Source of the DNA: an uncultured Clostridia bacterium
Lineage (GTDB): Bacteria > Bacillota > Clostridia > Oscillospirales > JAAYOS01
Direction: 5' to 3'
DNA: 64,000 bases
Assembly (NCBI GenBank): GCA_947593925.1
Contig: CANQDU010000003.1
Span: 1 to 64,000 of the forward strand
Shown one piece after another: positions 15,755-22,728 of the stretch (positions within the stretch are counted from its first letter, which is position 1; each line of letters opens with the position of its first letter). The translations under genes were made by a program, and so were the position numbers. The notes under the pieces were generated by a model. The model made no database searches. It saw nothing but the letters and a program-made list of their open reading frames with translations, and was not told where the DNA came from.

Positions 15755-16477
15755 TTATCTGTCCTCCGAGCGGGCGGCAGCCTCGACAAACGTGCGGAAT
15801 ATCATCCTGCTGTGCTCGTCGCTCTTGTGCGAAAACTCCGGGTGCCACTGCACCGCCCATACGAACTTCTCCGAGGGCATATATACAGCCTCGACAAGGC
15901 CGTCCTCCGACCGCGCCATCGCCTCGAGCGCGGGCGCGAGGCGCTTCACACCCTGATGGTGGCAACTGTTCACGCCTATCTCCGTCTTTCCGAGGACCGC
16001 CGCGAGCGGCGACCCCTCCGCGACTTTAACCGTGTGCTCCGCGCGGTCGTAGGGCGGCTCCATGTGGTGCGACACTCCGCCCGCGAGCTCGGTCGGCAGG
16101 TCCTGATAGAGCGTTCCGCCGAGGCGGACGTTGAGGAGCTGTATCCCTCGGCATATCCCGAGCATCGGACGGCCGAGCCGCAGCGCCGTCTCAACTAAGC
16201 GCGGCTCCATCGCGTCGCGCGCGGGGCAGACCTCGCCGCAGGTCTCCTTTGCCGGCTCGCCGTAGAGCTCGGGGGACACGTCCTGCCCGCCCGTGAGGAG
16301 CACGCCGTCCACCGACAGCACGAGCCGTTCGAGCGCTTCCCTGTCGGCGGTCATGGGAAGCATCAGCGGTATCCCTCCCGACTCCTCTATGCCATCGAAG
16401 TATCCCGGCAGCATCCAGTATGAGTCCTTCTCCCTGTCGTACAGCGGTACGACGCCGATAAGCGGCCTTCCGTGCAT
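15755..16477 (-). CDS. Class I glutamine amidotransferase-like hydrolase (peptidase C26, PuuD-like)
   Basis: A 240-residue protein of the gamma-glutamyl-gamma-aminobutyrate hydrolase family. Nucleophile Cys in LGICRGIQLLNV (near residue 115), catalytic His-Glu in WAVQWHPEF (near 218), and the family signature LLTGGQDVSPELYGE near 62. It should cleave gamma-glutamyl amides such as gamma-glutamyl-GABA in polyamine breakdown, although no other puu genes are nearby. AAGGGG lies before the ATG. It is first of a three-gene operon with the kinase and NUDIX genes. Confidence 0.88.
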   Translation of the reverse strand: MHGRPLIGVVPLYDREKDSYWMLPGYFDGIEESGGIPLMLPMTADREALERLVLSVDGVLLTGGQDVSPELYGEPAKETCGEVCPARDAMEPRLVETALRLGRPMLGICRGIQLLNVRLGGTLYQDLPTELAGGVSHHMEPPYDRAEHTVKVAEGSPLAAVLGKTEIGVNSCHHQGVKRLAPALEAMARSEDGLVEAVYMPSEKFVWAVQWHPEFSHKSDEHSRMIFRTFVEAAARSEDR

Positions 16478-16504
16478 CAGATCACCCCTTGAATATTAAA
16501 TAAG

Positions 16505-16532
16505 CGGCGCCCTCGAAAAAACGAGAACGCCG
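16505..16532 (-). terminator. Terminator of the GNAT gene
   Basis: An 11-bp stem (CGGCGTTCTCG/CGAGGGCGCCG on the minus strand, two G-T pairs) with a T6 loop, followed by CTTATTT. Confidence 0.65.
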
Positions 16533-16564
16533 TTGCTCCCAATAGACGATATATGATTTAAGGA

Positions 16565-17032
16565 TCAAAGCTTCTTTTCAAACACATAGCGCTGGGGCGT
16601 CATTCCCATGGCCCGGTACATGGCGACAGCCCCCTTGTTGAAATCCCATGTGTGCAGCTCCAGACGAACGGCTCCCTGCTCCTTTGCCCATGTCTCCACC
16701 TCGCTGGAGAGCTTTGCCGCGATCCCTCTGCGACGATAGGCGGGCAAAACATAGATGTCATCCAGACAAACGGTCCTCAGACCCTTGACCATACCGCTTT
16801 CTTCCCAAAGTGTTGCCCTGACAATGCCTGCGAGCCGATCATCCTCAAAGGCACCCAGCTGAAGCACGGCGGGGCTGGCCAAATTCTCAAGAAAAGCCTC
16901 CTTGGGATAGGATTCCTCCTTTTCCCGGTGTACAAAAAAGTCCGGCCGCGCCTGCGCATGAAGCTCATTCACAGCCGCATATTGTTCAAGGACTTGTTCA
17001 TAATCGGATCCTGTCAGTTTTCTTATCTCCAT
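16565..17032 (-). CDS. GNAT-family N-acetyltransferase
   Basis: A 155-residue acetyl-CoA-dependent acetyltransferase. The acetyl-CoA loop is YRRRGIAAKLSSEVETWAKEQGA at about residues 102-124, preceded by VCLDDIYVLPAY and followed by LELHTWDFNKGAVAMYRAMGM, the usual GNAT order; the substrate is unknown. It stands alone with its own terminator. Its GC content is visibly lower than its neighbours (about 53% against over 60%), it uses less biased codons and has a weak ribosome-binding site, which together suggest recent transfer. Confidence 0.85.
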   Translation of the reverse strand: MEIRKLTGSDYEQVLEQYAAVNELHAQARPDFFVHREKEESYPKEAFLENLASPAVLQLGAFEDDRLAGIVRATLWEESGMVKGLRTVCLDDIYVLPAYRRRGIAAKLSSEVETWAKEQGAVRLELHTWDFNKGAVAMYRAMGMTPQRYVFEKKL

Positions 17033-17108
17033 GTATTAGGCTCTTTTCATTAAATAAATACAGATTTGCCGAACTGTCAGATCTTTCTGAAAGCACAGCA
17101 CATATTGC

Positions 17109-17242
17109 AAAGCGCCGCAGGCGCTTTCCGCGCCTGTTCGCGCGGTTGATGTTGCCGCAGGCAACATCGCGCAGGGGCGATTCATTCGCCCCGAGCATTT
17201 TAATTGGAAGGGGCCCCAAACGTTCCGTAGGAACGTTTGGGG
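17109..17242 (-). repeat. Structured modular repeat R2
   Basis: Four consecutive hairpins: 17109-17127 (AAAGCGCC, loop GCA), 17148-17168 (GATGTTGCC, loop GCA), 17174-17192 (GGGGCGA, loop TTCAT), 17214-17242 (CCCCAAACGTTCC, loop GTA). The linkers CCGCGCC-GTTCGCGCGGTTGA and GAGCATTT-AAT-GGAAGGG also occur in R5 at 59100-59190, where the corresponding stems have other sequences and lengths but are again perfectly paired. It lies between the GNAT gene and the tRNA-Pro terminator. Confidence 0.85.
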
Positions 17243-17247
17243 AACCC

Positions 17248-17284
17248 AAAACAAATGCCACGACAAAGTCGTGGCATTTGTTTT
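17248..17284 (-). terminator. Rho-independent terminator of tRNA-Pro
   Basis: 13-bp arms (CAAATGCCACGAC and complement, extended by AAAA/TTTT), loop of 3. The hairpin begins at the encoded CCA end of the tRNA and ends in TTTTGGG on the minus strand. Confidence 0.9.
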
Positions 17285-17360
17285 GGTCGAGGCGACAGGA
17301 TTCGAACCTGCGGCCTCTGCGTCCCGAACGCAGCGCTCTACCAAACTGAGCCACGCCTCG
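17284..17360 (-). tRNA. tRNA-Pro (anticodon CGG), CCA encoded
   Basis: On the minus strand a complete cloverleaf starts with CGAGGCG and ends with CGCCTCG-A-CCA. The D arm contains GGCTCAGTTTGGTAGAGC; the anticodon stem CTGCG/CGCAG has loop TTCGGGA, giving anticodon CGG with G37, as in proline tRNAs; the T arm is GCAGG-TTCGAAT-CCTGT. The 77 nt include the 3' CCA. A TTGATT-N17-TATAAT promoter and an immediate terminator make it a monocistronic unit. Confidence 0.96.
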
Positions 17361-17375
17361 ACATCAACGATAGGA

Positions 17376-17404
17376 ATTATATCAAAGGGCAGAACAAAAA
17401 TCAA
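17376..17404 (-). promoter_or_regulatory. Promoter of tRNA-Pro
   Basis: On the minus strand: TTGATT, 17-nt spacer, TATAAT, 15 nt upstream of the mature tRNA. Confidence 0.85.
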
Positions 17405-17444
17405 GGGCTTTTCGCAAAAAATTTTTACGGGCGTCGGATACTCC

Positions 17445-17473
17445 TTGCAAACTCCCTTTATTTGATGTATCCT
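17445..17473 (+). promoter_or_regulatory. Possible promoter of the Pat-like gene
   Basis: TTGCAA (17445-17450), 17-nt spacer, TATCCT (17468-17473), 51 nt before the start codon; the -10 is imperfect. Confidence 0.5.
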
Positions 17474-17524
17474 TAACCTGTCGGAACCATGTTCCGAGCA
17501 TAAACACTACCCGGAGAGAACCCT

Positions 17525-18106
17525 ATGATATTACTTCGCACCGCAAGTGAGAGCGACTGCCGCGATATTCTCGACATCTACGCGCCGTACATAACCGACA
17601 CCCCCGTCACCTTCGAGACCGAGGTCCCGTCCCATGCTGAATTTCTAGAGAGGATGCTCGGGATACTCCGCTTCTTCCCCTACCTCATAGCGGAGGAGAA
17701 CGGAGAGACGGTCGGCTACGCCTACGCGCACTTCCAGCACGAGCGCGCGGCGTACCGATGGAACGCTGAACTCTCGGTGTATTTAAAGCGCGGCTGTGAG
17801 CGGCGCGGCATCGGAAGCGCGCTCTACCGCGCGCTCATGGAGCTGCTGCGGCTGCAGGGCTTCATCCGCGTCTTCGGAGTGATAACCATACCGAACGACC
17901 CGAGCGTCGCGCTGCACGAGCGCTTCGGCTTCCGCCGCGCGGCGCTCTATCCCTCGATGGGCTACAAGTTCGGGGGGTGGCACGACGTCGCGTGGTACGA
18001 AAAGCTGCTCACGCCCATACCCGCCGAGCCCGCCGAGATAGTTCCCTTCGCAGCGCTCGACCCCGCGCTCGTCCGCCGAGTCCTCGACGGCGAGGCCGCC
18101 GTATAG
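17525..18106 (+). CDS. Phosphinothricin-acetyltransferase-like GNAT protein
   Basis: A 193-residue acetyltransferase of the Pat/MddA group (acetylating methionine analogues or other amino-acid-like compounds). Seen: RTASESDCRDILDIYAPYITDTPVTFETEVPS at residues 4-35, typical of this subgroup; GYAYAHFQHERAAYRWNAELSVYL; acetyl-CoA loop CERRGIGSALYRALMELLRLQG near residues 86-107; and the C-terminal YPSMGYKFGGWHDVAWYEK. GGAGAG lies 8 nt before the ATG. The natural substrate is unknown; the name does not imply herbicide resistance. Confidence 0.88.
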   Translation: MILLRTASESDCRDILDIYAPYITDTPVTFETEVPSHAEFLERMLGILRFFPYLIAEENGETVGYAYAHFQHERAAYRWNAELSVYLKRGCERRGIGSALYRALMELLRLQGFIRVFGVITIPNDPSVALHERFGFRRAALYPSMGYKFGGWHDVAWYEKLLTPIPAEPAEIVPFAALDPALVRRVLDGEAAV

Positions 18107-18132
18107 ACATCGGCGCGCATCCGTGATAAAAT
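18104..18132 (+). promoter_or_regulatory. Probable promoter of the Lrp operon
   Basis: TAGACA (18104-18109), 17-nt spacer, TAAAAT (18127-18132), starting at the stop codon of the Pat-like gene. Confidence 0.55.
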
Positions 18133-18177
18133 AAGAAAAACCATCGTCCCGAAACAGGAAAAAGGAGAGATACCGCT

Positions 18178-18657
18178 ATGGAAAACATTCTCAAGCTGCT
18201 TGAGCGCGACGCGCGCCTCACGAATTCGCAGCTCGCCGCCATGCTCGGCACCGACGAGGAGTCGGTCTCAAGTGAGATAAAGCGCCTCGAAAACGACCAC
18301 GTCATACTCGGCTACAAGACCGTCATAGACTGGGAAAAGACCGACAAGGAGGTCGTCACCGCAATCATCGAGGTGCGCGTCACCCCGCAGCGCGGCGAGG
18401 GCTTCGAGAAGGTCGCGGAGCGGATATTTCAGTTCGAGGAGGTAGAAAGTCTCTACCTCATGAGCGGCGGCTTCGACCTCGCCGTGTTCATAGTGGGACG
18501 CACCATGCGCGAGGTCGCGCTGTTTGTCGCGACGAAGCTCGCGCCGGTCGAGGGCGTGGCGAGCACCGCAACACATTTCATACTGAAGAAATATAAGGAG
18601 AGCGGCGTCTTCTTCGAGACCGAGCCGGAGGAGCAGGAGCGCGGCTACCTGCTGTAA
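18178..18657 (+). CDS. Lrp/AsnC-family transcriptional regulator
   Basis: A 159-residue feast/famine regulator. N-terminal helix-turn-helix LLERDARLTNSQLAAMLGTDEESVSSEIKRLE (residues 6-37), then the ligand-binding RAM domain (VTAIIEVRVTPQRGEGFEKVAERI, LYLMSGGFDLAVFIVGRTMREVALFVATKLAPVEGV). The family senses amino acids. It ends 9 nt before an aminotransferase gene, which it probably controls. GGAGAG precedes the ATG. Confidence 0.9.
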   Translation: MENILKLLERDARLTNSQLAAMLGTDEESVSSEIKRLENDHVILGYKTVIDWEKTDKEVVTAIIEVRVTPQRGEGFEKVAERIFQFEEVESLYLMSGGFDLAVFIVGRTMREVALFVATKLAPVEGVASTATHFILKKYKESGVFFETEPEEQERGYLL

Positions 18658-18666
18658 GGAGAGAGT

Positions 18667-19845
18667 ATGGACTACGAAAAGCTTCTCAGCCGGACGGCGG
18701 CGGACATTCCTCCCTCCGGCATACGCAAATTCTTCGACTATCTCGAGACCATGCCGGACGCCATCTCCCTCGGCGTCGGCGAGCCGGACTACCAAACCCC
18801 GTGGCACATCCGCGAGGCGGGTATCTACTCGCTGACAAAGGGCTTTACGAAGTACACCGGCAACGCCGGCCTCACCGAGCTGCGCCGCGAGATATGCCGC
18901 TACCTCGCGCGGCGCTTCTCGCTCGACGGCTACGACTGGAAGAGCGAGACTATAGTCACCGTCGGCGGCAGCGAGGCTATCGACCTCGCGCTCCGCGCCC
19001 TCATAAACCCCGGCGACGAGGTGATAGTCCCCGAGCCGAGCTTTGTCTGCTACTCGCCGATAACCCGCCTCGCGGGCGGCGTTCCCGTCACAGTCGCGAC
19101 AAAGGCGGAGAACCGCTTCAAGCTTACGGCGGACGAGCTCCGCGCGGCGATAACGCCGCGCACGAAAGCGCTCGTTCTCCCCTTCCCGAACAATCCGACC
19201 GGCGCGATAATGGAGCGCGGCGACCTCGAGGCGATAGCCGAGGTCCTGCGCGGCACCGGCATCTTCGTCATATCCGACGAGATCTACGCCGAGCTCACCT
19301 ACGGCAAGAGGCACGTCTCTATAGCCTCGCTCGAGGGTATGCGCGAGCGCACCGTCGTGATAGGCGGTTTCTCGAAGGCGTACTCCATGACCGGGTGGCG
19401 GCTCGGCTACGCCGTGGGTCCCGCGCCTCTCATCAAGGTGATGACGAAAATACACCAGTACGCCATCATGTGCGCCCCGACGACGAGCCAGTACGCCGCG
19501 ATAGAGGCCATGCGCGCGGGCGATGAGGACATCGAGGCCATGCGCGAGGACTACGGCTACCGCCGCCGCTACATACTCAAGCGGTTCCGCGACCTCGGGC
19601 TCGACTGCTTCGAGGCGGAGGGCGCGTTCTACGTCTTCCCATGCATACGCTCCACCGGCCTCTCAAGCGAGGAATTTGCCGAGAAGCTTCTTATGGCGGA
19701 GCACGTAGCGGTCGTTCCGGGGAACGCCTTCGGCACTAGCGGCGAGGGCTTCATACGCTGCTGCTACGCCGCGAGCATAAAGAATATAGACGAGGCGCTT
19801 GACCGTATAGGCCGCTTCCTTGATACTCTTGAGAAAGGCCGATGA
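18667..19845 (+). CDS. Class I/II PLP-dependent aminotransferase
   Basis: A 392-residue fold-type I aminotransferase. Substrate and PLP marks: SLGVGEPDYQTPWHIREA (residues 38-55), YTGNAGLTELRREICRYL, NNPTGA near 178 (Asn binding PLP), SDEIYAELTYG near 203, the Schiff-base lysine in GGFSKAYSMTGWRLGYA near 238, and a C-terminal Arg region (GEGFIRCCYA) for substrate carboxylate. Such proteins act on aspartate or aromatic amino acids; the specificity cannot be fixed here. It is the second gene of the Lrp operon and overlaps the DUF362 gene by 4 nt. Confidence 0.9.
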   Translation: MDYEKLLSRTAADIPPSGIRKFFDYLETMPDAISLGVGEPDYQTPWHIREAGIYSLTKGFTKYTGNAGLTELRREICRYLARRFSLDGYDWKSETIVTVGGSEAIDLALRALINPGDEVIVPEPSFVCYSPITRLAGGVPVTVATKAENRFKLTADELRAAITPRTKALVLPFPNNPTGAIMERGDLEAIAEVLRGTGIFVISDEIYAELTYGKRHVSIASLEGMRERTVVIGGFSKAYSMTGWRLGYAVGPAPLIKVMTKIHQYAIMCAPTTSQYAAIEAMRAGDEDIEAMREDYGYRRRYILKRFRDLGLDCFEAEGAFYVFPCIRSTGLSSEEFAEKLLMAEHVAVVPGNAFGTSGEGFIRCCYAASIKNIDEALDRIGRFLDTLEKGR

Positions 19846-20993
19846 CGATGGATAATCGCGTTTTCCTCGCCGGATGCGGCGAGTATACCGAGGAGCAGGT
19901 CTTCCCCGCCGTCCACCGAGTGCTCGAAGGCTTCGGCGGCGCGGAAGCCTTCGGAGTTGCGGGAAAGAAGGTCCTCATCAAGGCAAACCTTCTCTCCGCG
20001 CACAAGCCGGAGGAGGCCGTCACCACTCACCCGCTCGTCATCGAGGCGCTCTGCCGCGAATTTATCGCGGCGGGCGCGGATGTGACTATAGCGGACAGTC
20101 CCGGCGGGCCGTTCAACGAAACTCTGCTCCGCCGCTGCTACCGCACGACCGGCATGGAAGAGGCGGCGCGGAAGTCCGGCGCGAAGCTGAACTTTGACAC
20201 CTCCCACCGCAAGGTCGAGTGCGGCGGCGAATACTGCCGCTCCTTTGAGCTGCTTGATGCCGTCCTCGACGCGGACCTCGTCGTCTCCGCGGCAAAGCTC
20301 AAGACCCACGGGCTTGCCTACTACACCGGCGCTGTGAAGAACCTCTACGGCTGTATACCCGGCCTCGACAAGGCGGCCATGCACGCCGCCTACTCGGATA
20401 AGCGGGTATTCAACCGCGTGCTCGTCGATCTCTGCGAGCTTGTGAAGCCGGGCTTCTCGCTTGTAGACGGCGTCATCGGCATGGAGGGACCGGGTCCCTC
20501 CGGCGGAACGCCGAAGTTTGCGGGCGTGATAGGCGGCGCGGTAAATCCCTACGCGCTCGACCTCGCGATGTGCGGCGTGGCGATGCTCCCCGCAAGCCTT
20601 GTCCCGGTGCTCGGAGAGGCGGCGGCGCGCGGGCTCGCGCCCGCGGACGAGCGGGAGCTCGAGTACATCGGCGAAGCGCCCGACGCCTACCGCACCGAGT
20701 TCAAACCGGCGACCGGCTCGCACCGTTCGCGCGGCAGTATGGGCTTCTTCGCGTCCTTCGTCCTCCCGCGCGGACTGCGCGAGGCGATACGCGACCGACG
20801 GAGCCCCTACCCCGTCATACGGCAGAACTGCGTCGGGTGCGGACGCTGCGCCGAGATATGTCCGCGCGGCGCGATAGCCGTCACGGACGGCCGCGCGAAG
20901 GTGCGTTACGACGAGTGCATCCGCTGCTACTGCTGCCACGAGATGTGCCCCGCGCGGGCGATAGAGCTGAAACGGGGCAGGCCGCATGATTAG
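19842..20993 (+). CDS. DUF362 protein with two 4Fe-4S clusters
   Basis: A 383-residue protein. Residues 1-290 are the DUF362 domain (KVLIKANLLSAHKPEEAVTTHPLVIEAL; IADSPGGPFNE; VSAAKLKTHGLAYYTGAVKNLYGCIPG), whose biochemical role is unknown. The C-terminus holds two ferredoxin-like cluster motifs, CVGCGRCAEICPRGAI near residue 327 and CIRCYCCHEMCP near 357. An electron-transfer role is inferred from the clusters. It sits between the aminotransferase (ATGA overlap) and ispE (8-nt overlap), so it is translated with them. Confidence 0.88.
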   Translation: MTMDNRVFLAGCGEYTEEQVFPAVHRVLEGFGGAEAFGVAGKKVLIKANLLSAHKPEEAVTTHPLVIEALCREFIAAGADVTIADSPGGPFNETLLRRCYRTTGMEEAARKSGAKLNFDTSHRKVECGGEYCRSFELLDAVLDADLVVSAAKLKTHGLAYYTGAVKNLYGCIPGLDKAAMHAAYSDKRVFNRVLVDLCELVKPGFSLVDGVIGMEGPGPSGGTPKFAGVIGGAVNPYALDLAMCGVAMLPASLVPVLGEAAARGLAPADERELEYIGEAPDAYRTEFKPATGSHRSRGSMGFFASFVLPRGLREAIRDRRSPYPVIRQNCVGCGRCAEICPRGAIAVTDGRAKVRYDECIRCYCCHEMCPARAIELKRGRPHD

Positions 20994-21828
20994 TCTCGAA
21001 GCAAACGCCAAGATAAATCTCACGCTCGACGTCGTCGGGCTGCGTCCTGACGGCTACCACGAGCTCTCCACCGTCATGCACGAGATACCTCTTGCGGACA
21101 CCGTCACCCTCTCGTTTGAGGGCGAGGGTGTCCGCTGTACGACTGACCTGCCGTACATCAAGAGCGGCACGAACCTCGCTCTCCGCGCCGCGAACGCCTT
21201 CTACGGGCGCACCGGCATAAGCGAGGGACTCTCCATCCGAATAAAGAAGCGCATCCCGGTCGGCGCGGGTCTCGGCGGCGGCAGTTCGGACGCCGCCGCC
21301 GTCCTCCGCTTTCTCAACGAGCGCCACGGGAACCCGCTCCGCGCGGACGAGCTTATGGGCCTCGGCGCGGAGCTCGGCGCGGACGTGCCGTTCTGCATCG
21401 CGGGCGGGTGCGCCCTCTGCGAGGGCATCGGCGAGAAGATGACCCCGCTGAAGCGGCTCCCGCACTGCACCGCCGTCGTAGCAAAGCCGCAGGCGAGCCT
21501 CTCCACGCGGGAGATGTTCCGGCGCATAGACCGTTGGCCGCGCCGCCGCGAGCGTCCCGACACGCGGGGCTTTCTCACGGCGCTCGAGGCGGGCGACCTC
21601 GACGCGCTCGCAAAGAGAATGTACAACTCCATGGAGCCCGCCGCCGCCTCGCTCGCGGGCGAGATAGCCGAGATAAAGACCTCCCTGCTCCGCCTCGGCG
21701 CGCTCGGCGCGTGCATGAGCGGCAGCGGCTCCTCGGTGGCGGCGCTTTTCGACACGCATGAAGCCGCGCAGTCCGCGGCGGACGCCCTTGCCGGACGGGA
21801 CAGGGAGATATTCGTCCTCGACCTCTGA
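20986..21828 (+). CDS. 4-diphosphocytidyl-2-C-methyl-D-erythritol kinase
   Basis: A 280-residue GHMP kinase of the non-mevalonate isoprenoid pathway, phosphorylating the 2-hydroxyl of CDP-methylerythritol. Motifs: N-terminal AKINLTLDVVGLRPDGYHELSTVMHEI (residues 6-32), the ATP loop PVGAGLGGGSSDAAAVL near residue 91, and the C-terminal GACMSGSGSSVAALF near 243. Its ATG lies inside the end of the DUF362 gene. ispG at the right end of the window belongs to the same pathway. Confidence 0.95.
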   Translation: MISLEANAKINLTLDVVGLRPDGYHELSTVMHEIPLADTVTLSFEGEGVRCTTDLPYIKSGTNLALRAANAFYGRTGISEGLSIRIKKRIPVGAGLGGGSSDAAAVLRFLNERHGNPLRADELMGLGAELGADVPFCIAGGCALCEGIGEKMTPLKRLPHCTAVVAKPQASLSTREMFRRIDRWPRRRERPDTRGFLTALEAGDLDALAKRMYNSMEPAAASLAGEIAEIKTSLLRLGALGACMSGSGSSVAALFDTHEAAQSAADALAGRDREIFVLDL

Positions 21829-21833
21829 TTTTT

Positions 21834-21896
21834 CCGAAACCGTGTATGTTTCCCCGAAACCGTGTCAATATTCATTGTATACACGTTTTCGGAGGT
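21834..21896 (+). promoter_or_regulatory. Repeat/hairpin region over the spoIIR ribosome-binding site
   Basis: CCGAAACCGTGT occurs twice, exactly 20 bp apart (21834 and 21854), and its near-complement ACACGTTTTCGG lies at 21881-21892, where the final GG is part of the GGAGGT Shine-Dalgarno. One mismatch interrupts the 12-bp pairing. Either upstream copy could pair with the third. Confidence 0.55.
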
Positions 21897-21903
21897 GCAT
21901 ACA

Positions 21904-22485
21904 ATGAAAAACTTCCTGCTCCGCTCTGTGGCGGCAATACTTATCGCCTGCACGCTGTCGCTCGTGACGGTCTCCGCCGAGCAGCATACCCTCGCTTCAA
22001 AGCTTGTCCGGCTGCACGTCATCGCAAACTCCTCCTCGGAGGAGGATCAGGCTCTGAAGCTCCGCGTTCGGGACGCGGTTCTCGAAGCGGCCTCCGGCCT
22101 CACGGAGGACTCGCTTCCCGCGTCGCTCCCTTGTCTCCGCCTCGCGGCGGAGCGCGCCGTGCGGGAGTCGGGCGCGGCGTACCCCGTTACGGTGAAGCTC
22201 GGCCCCGAGGAATACGGCACGCGCGAATACGATACCTTCTCGCTCCCCGCCGGAGAGTACCTGTCTCTCCGCGTGGAGATAGGCGCGGCGGAAGGACGGA
22301 ACTGGTGGTGCGTGCTCTTTCCCCCGCTCTGCTTTGCCTCGAGCGAGGAGTTTGAGGAGGAAGCCGCCTCCGCAGGACTCACCGAGGCCGACCTCGAGCT
22401 CGTCCGGGGGAGCGGTCAAGATATACAAATACGCTTCCGAATTCTGGAGCTGATTCAGAAGCTTGCACATTTATTTCACGATTGA
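21904..22485 (+). CDS. Stage II sporulation protein R
   Basis: A 193-residue secreted signalling protein. In Bacillus, SpoIIR made in the forespore activates the SpoIIGA protease so that pro-sigma-E is cleaved in the mother cell. A signal peptide spans residues 1-25 (LLRSVAAILIACTLSLVTVSA); the family core is LVRLHVIANSSSEEDQALKLRVRDAVLEAA at about 33-62 and PVTVKLGPEEYGTREYDTFSLPAGEYLSLRV at about 95-125, followed by GRNWWCVLFPPLCF. The start at 21904 has GGAGGTG 8 nt upstream; upstream in-frame ATG 21862 would spoil the signal peptide. It indicates an endospore former. Confidence 0.94.
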   Translation: MKNFLLRSVAAILIACTLSLVTVSAEQHTLASKLVRLHVIANSSSEEDQALKLRVRDAVLEAASGLTEDSLPASLPCLRLAAERAVRESGAAYPVTVKLGPEEYGTREYDTFSLPAGEYLSLRVEIGAAEGRNWWCVLFPPLCFASSEEFEEEAASAGLTEADLELVRGSGQDIQIRFRILELIQKLAHLFHD

Positions 22486-22566
22486 CCCTTAATTGCGTCA
22501 AAATTCCGTTTTTCGGTCACGTCAAGGGCTCCTTTAGAATTTTTCGTTTTTTTTGCACATTTCTAC

Positions 22567-22595
22567 TTGATAATTTTCGCGGTTTCTGCTAAAAT
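22567..22595 (+). promoter_or_regulatory. Sigma-A promoter with long leader
   Basis: TTGATA (22567-22572), 17-nt spacer ending TGC, TAAAAT (22590-22595). The following leader of about 125 nt up to the membrane-protein gene is GC-rich and self-complementary in places (CGGAG/CTCCG; GCGGGT/ACCCGC). Apart from this, 22486-22728 contains no gene. Confidence 0.75.
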
Positions 22596-22728
22596 ATAAA
22601 CAAATATTAAGGCGCGTCTTTCCGACGCTCGGAGCCTTCACCTCCGAACAGACGAACCGCGCGGGTCGGTTCTTTAAACCCGCCCGGACGGCGTGTCCAA
22701 AATTATTTTAAAGTGAGGGTTATTAGGT

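Noticed and set aside
16998..17404. Open frames across tRNA-Pro and repeat R2 (67-122 residues)
   Set aside because: They run through the tRNA, its terminator and the hairpin repeat, have no ribosome-binding sites, and similar translations arise from R5; they are by-products of the repeat.
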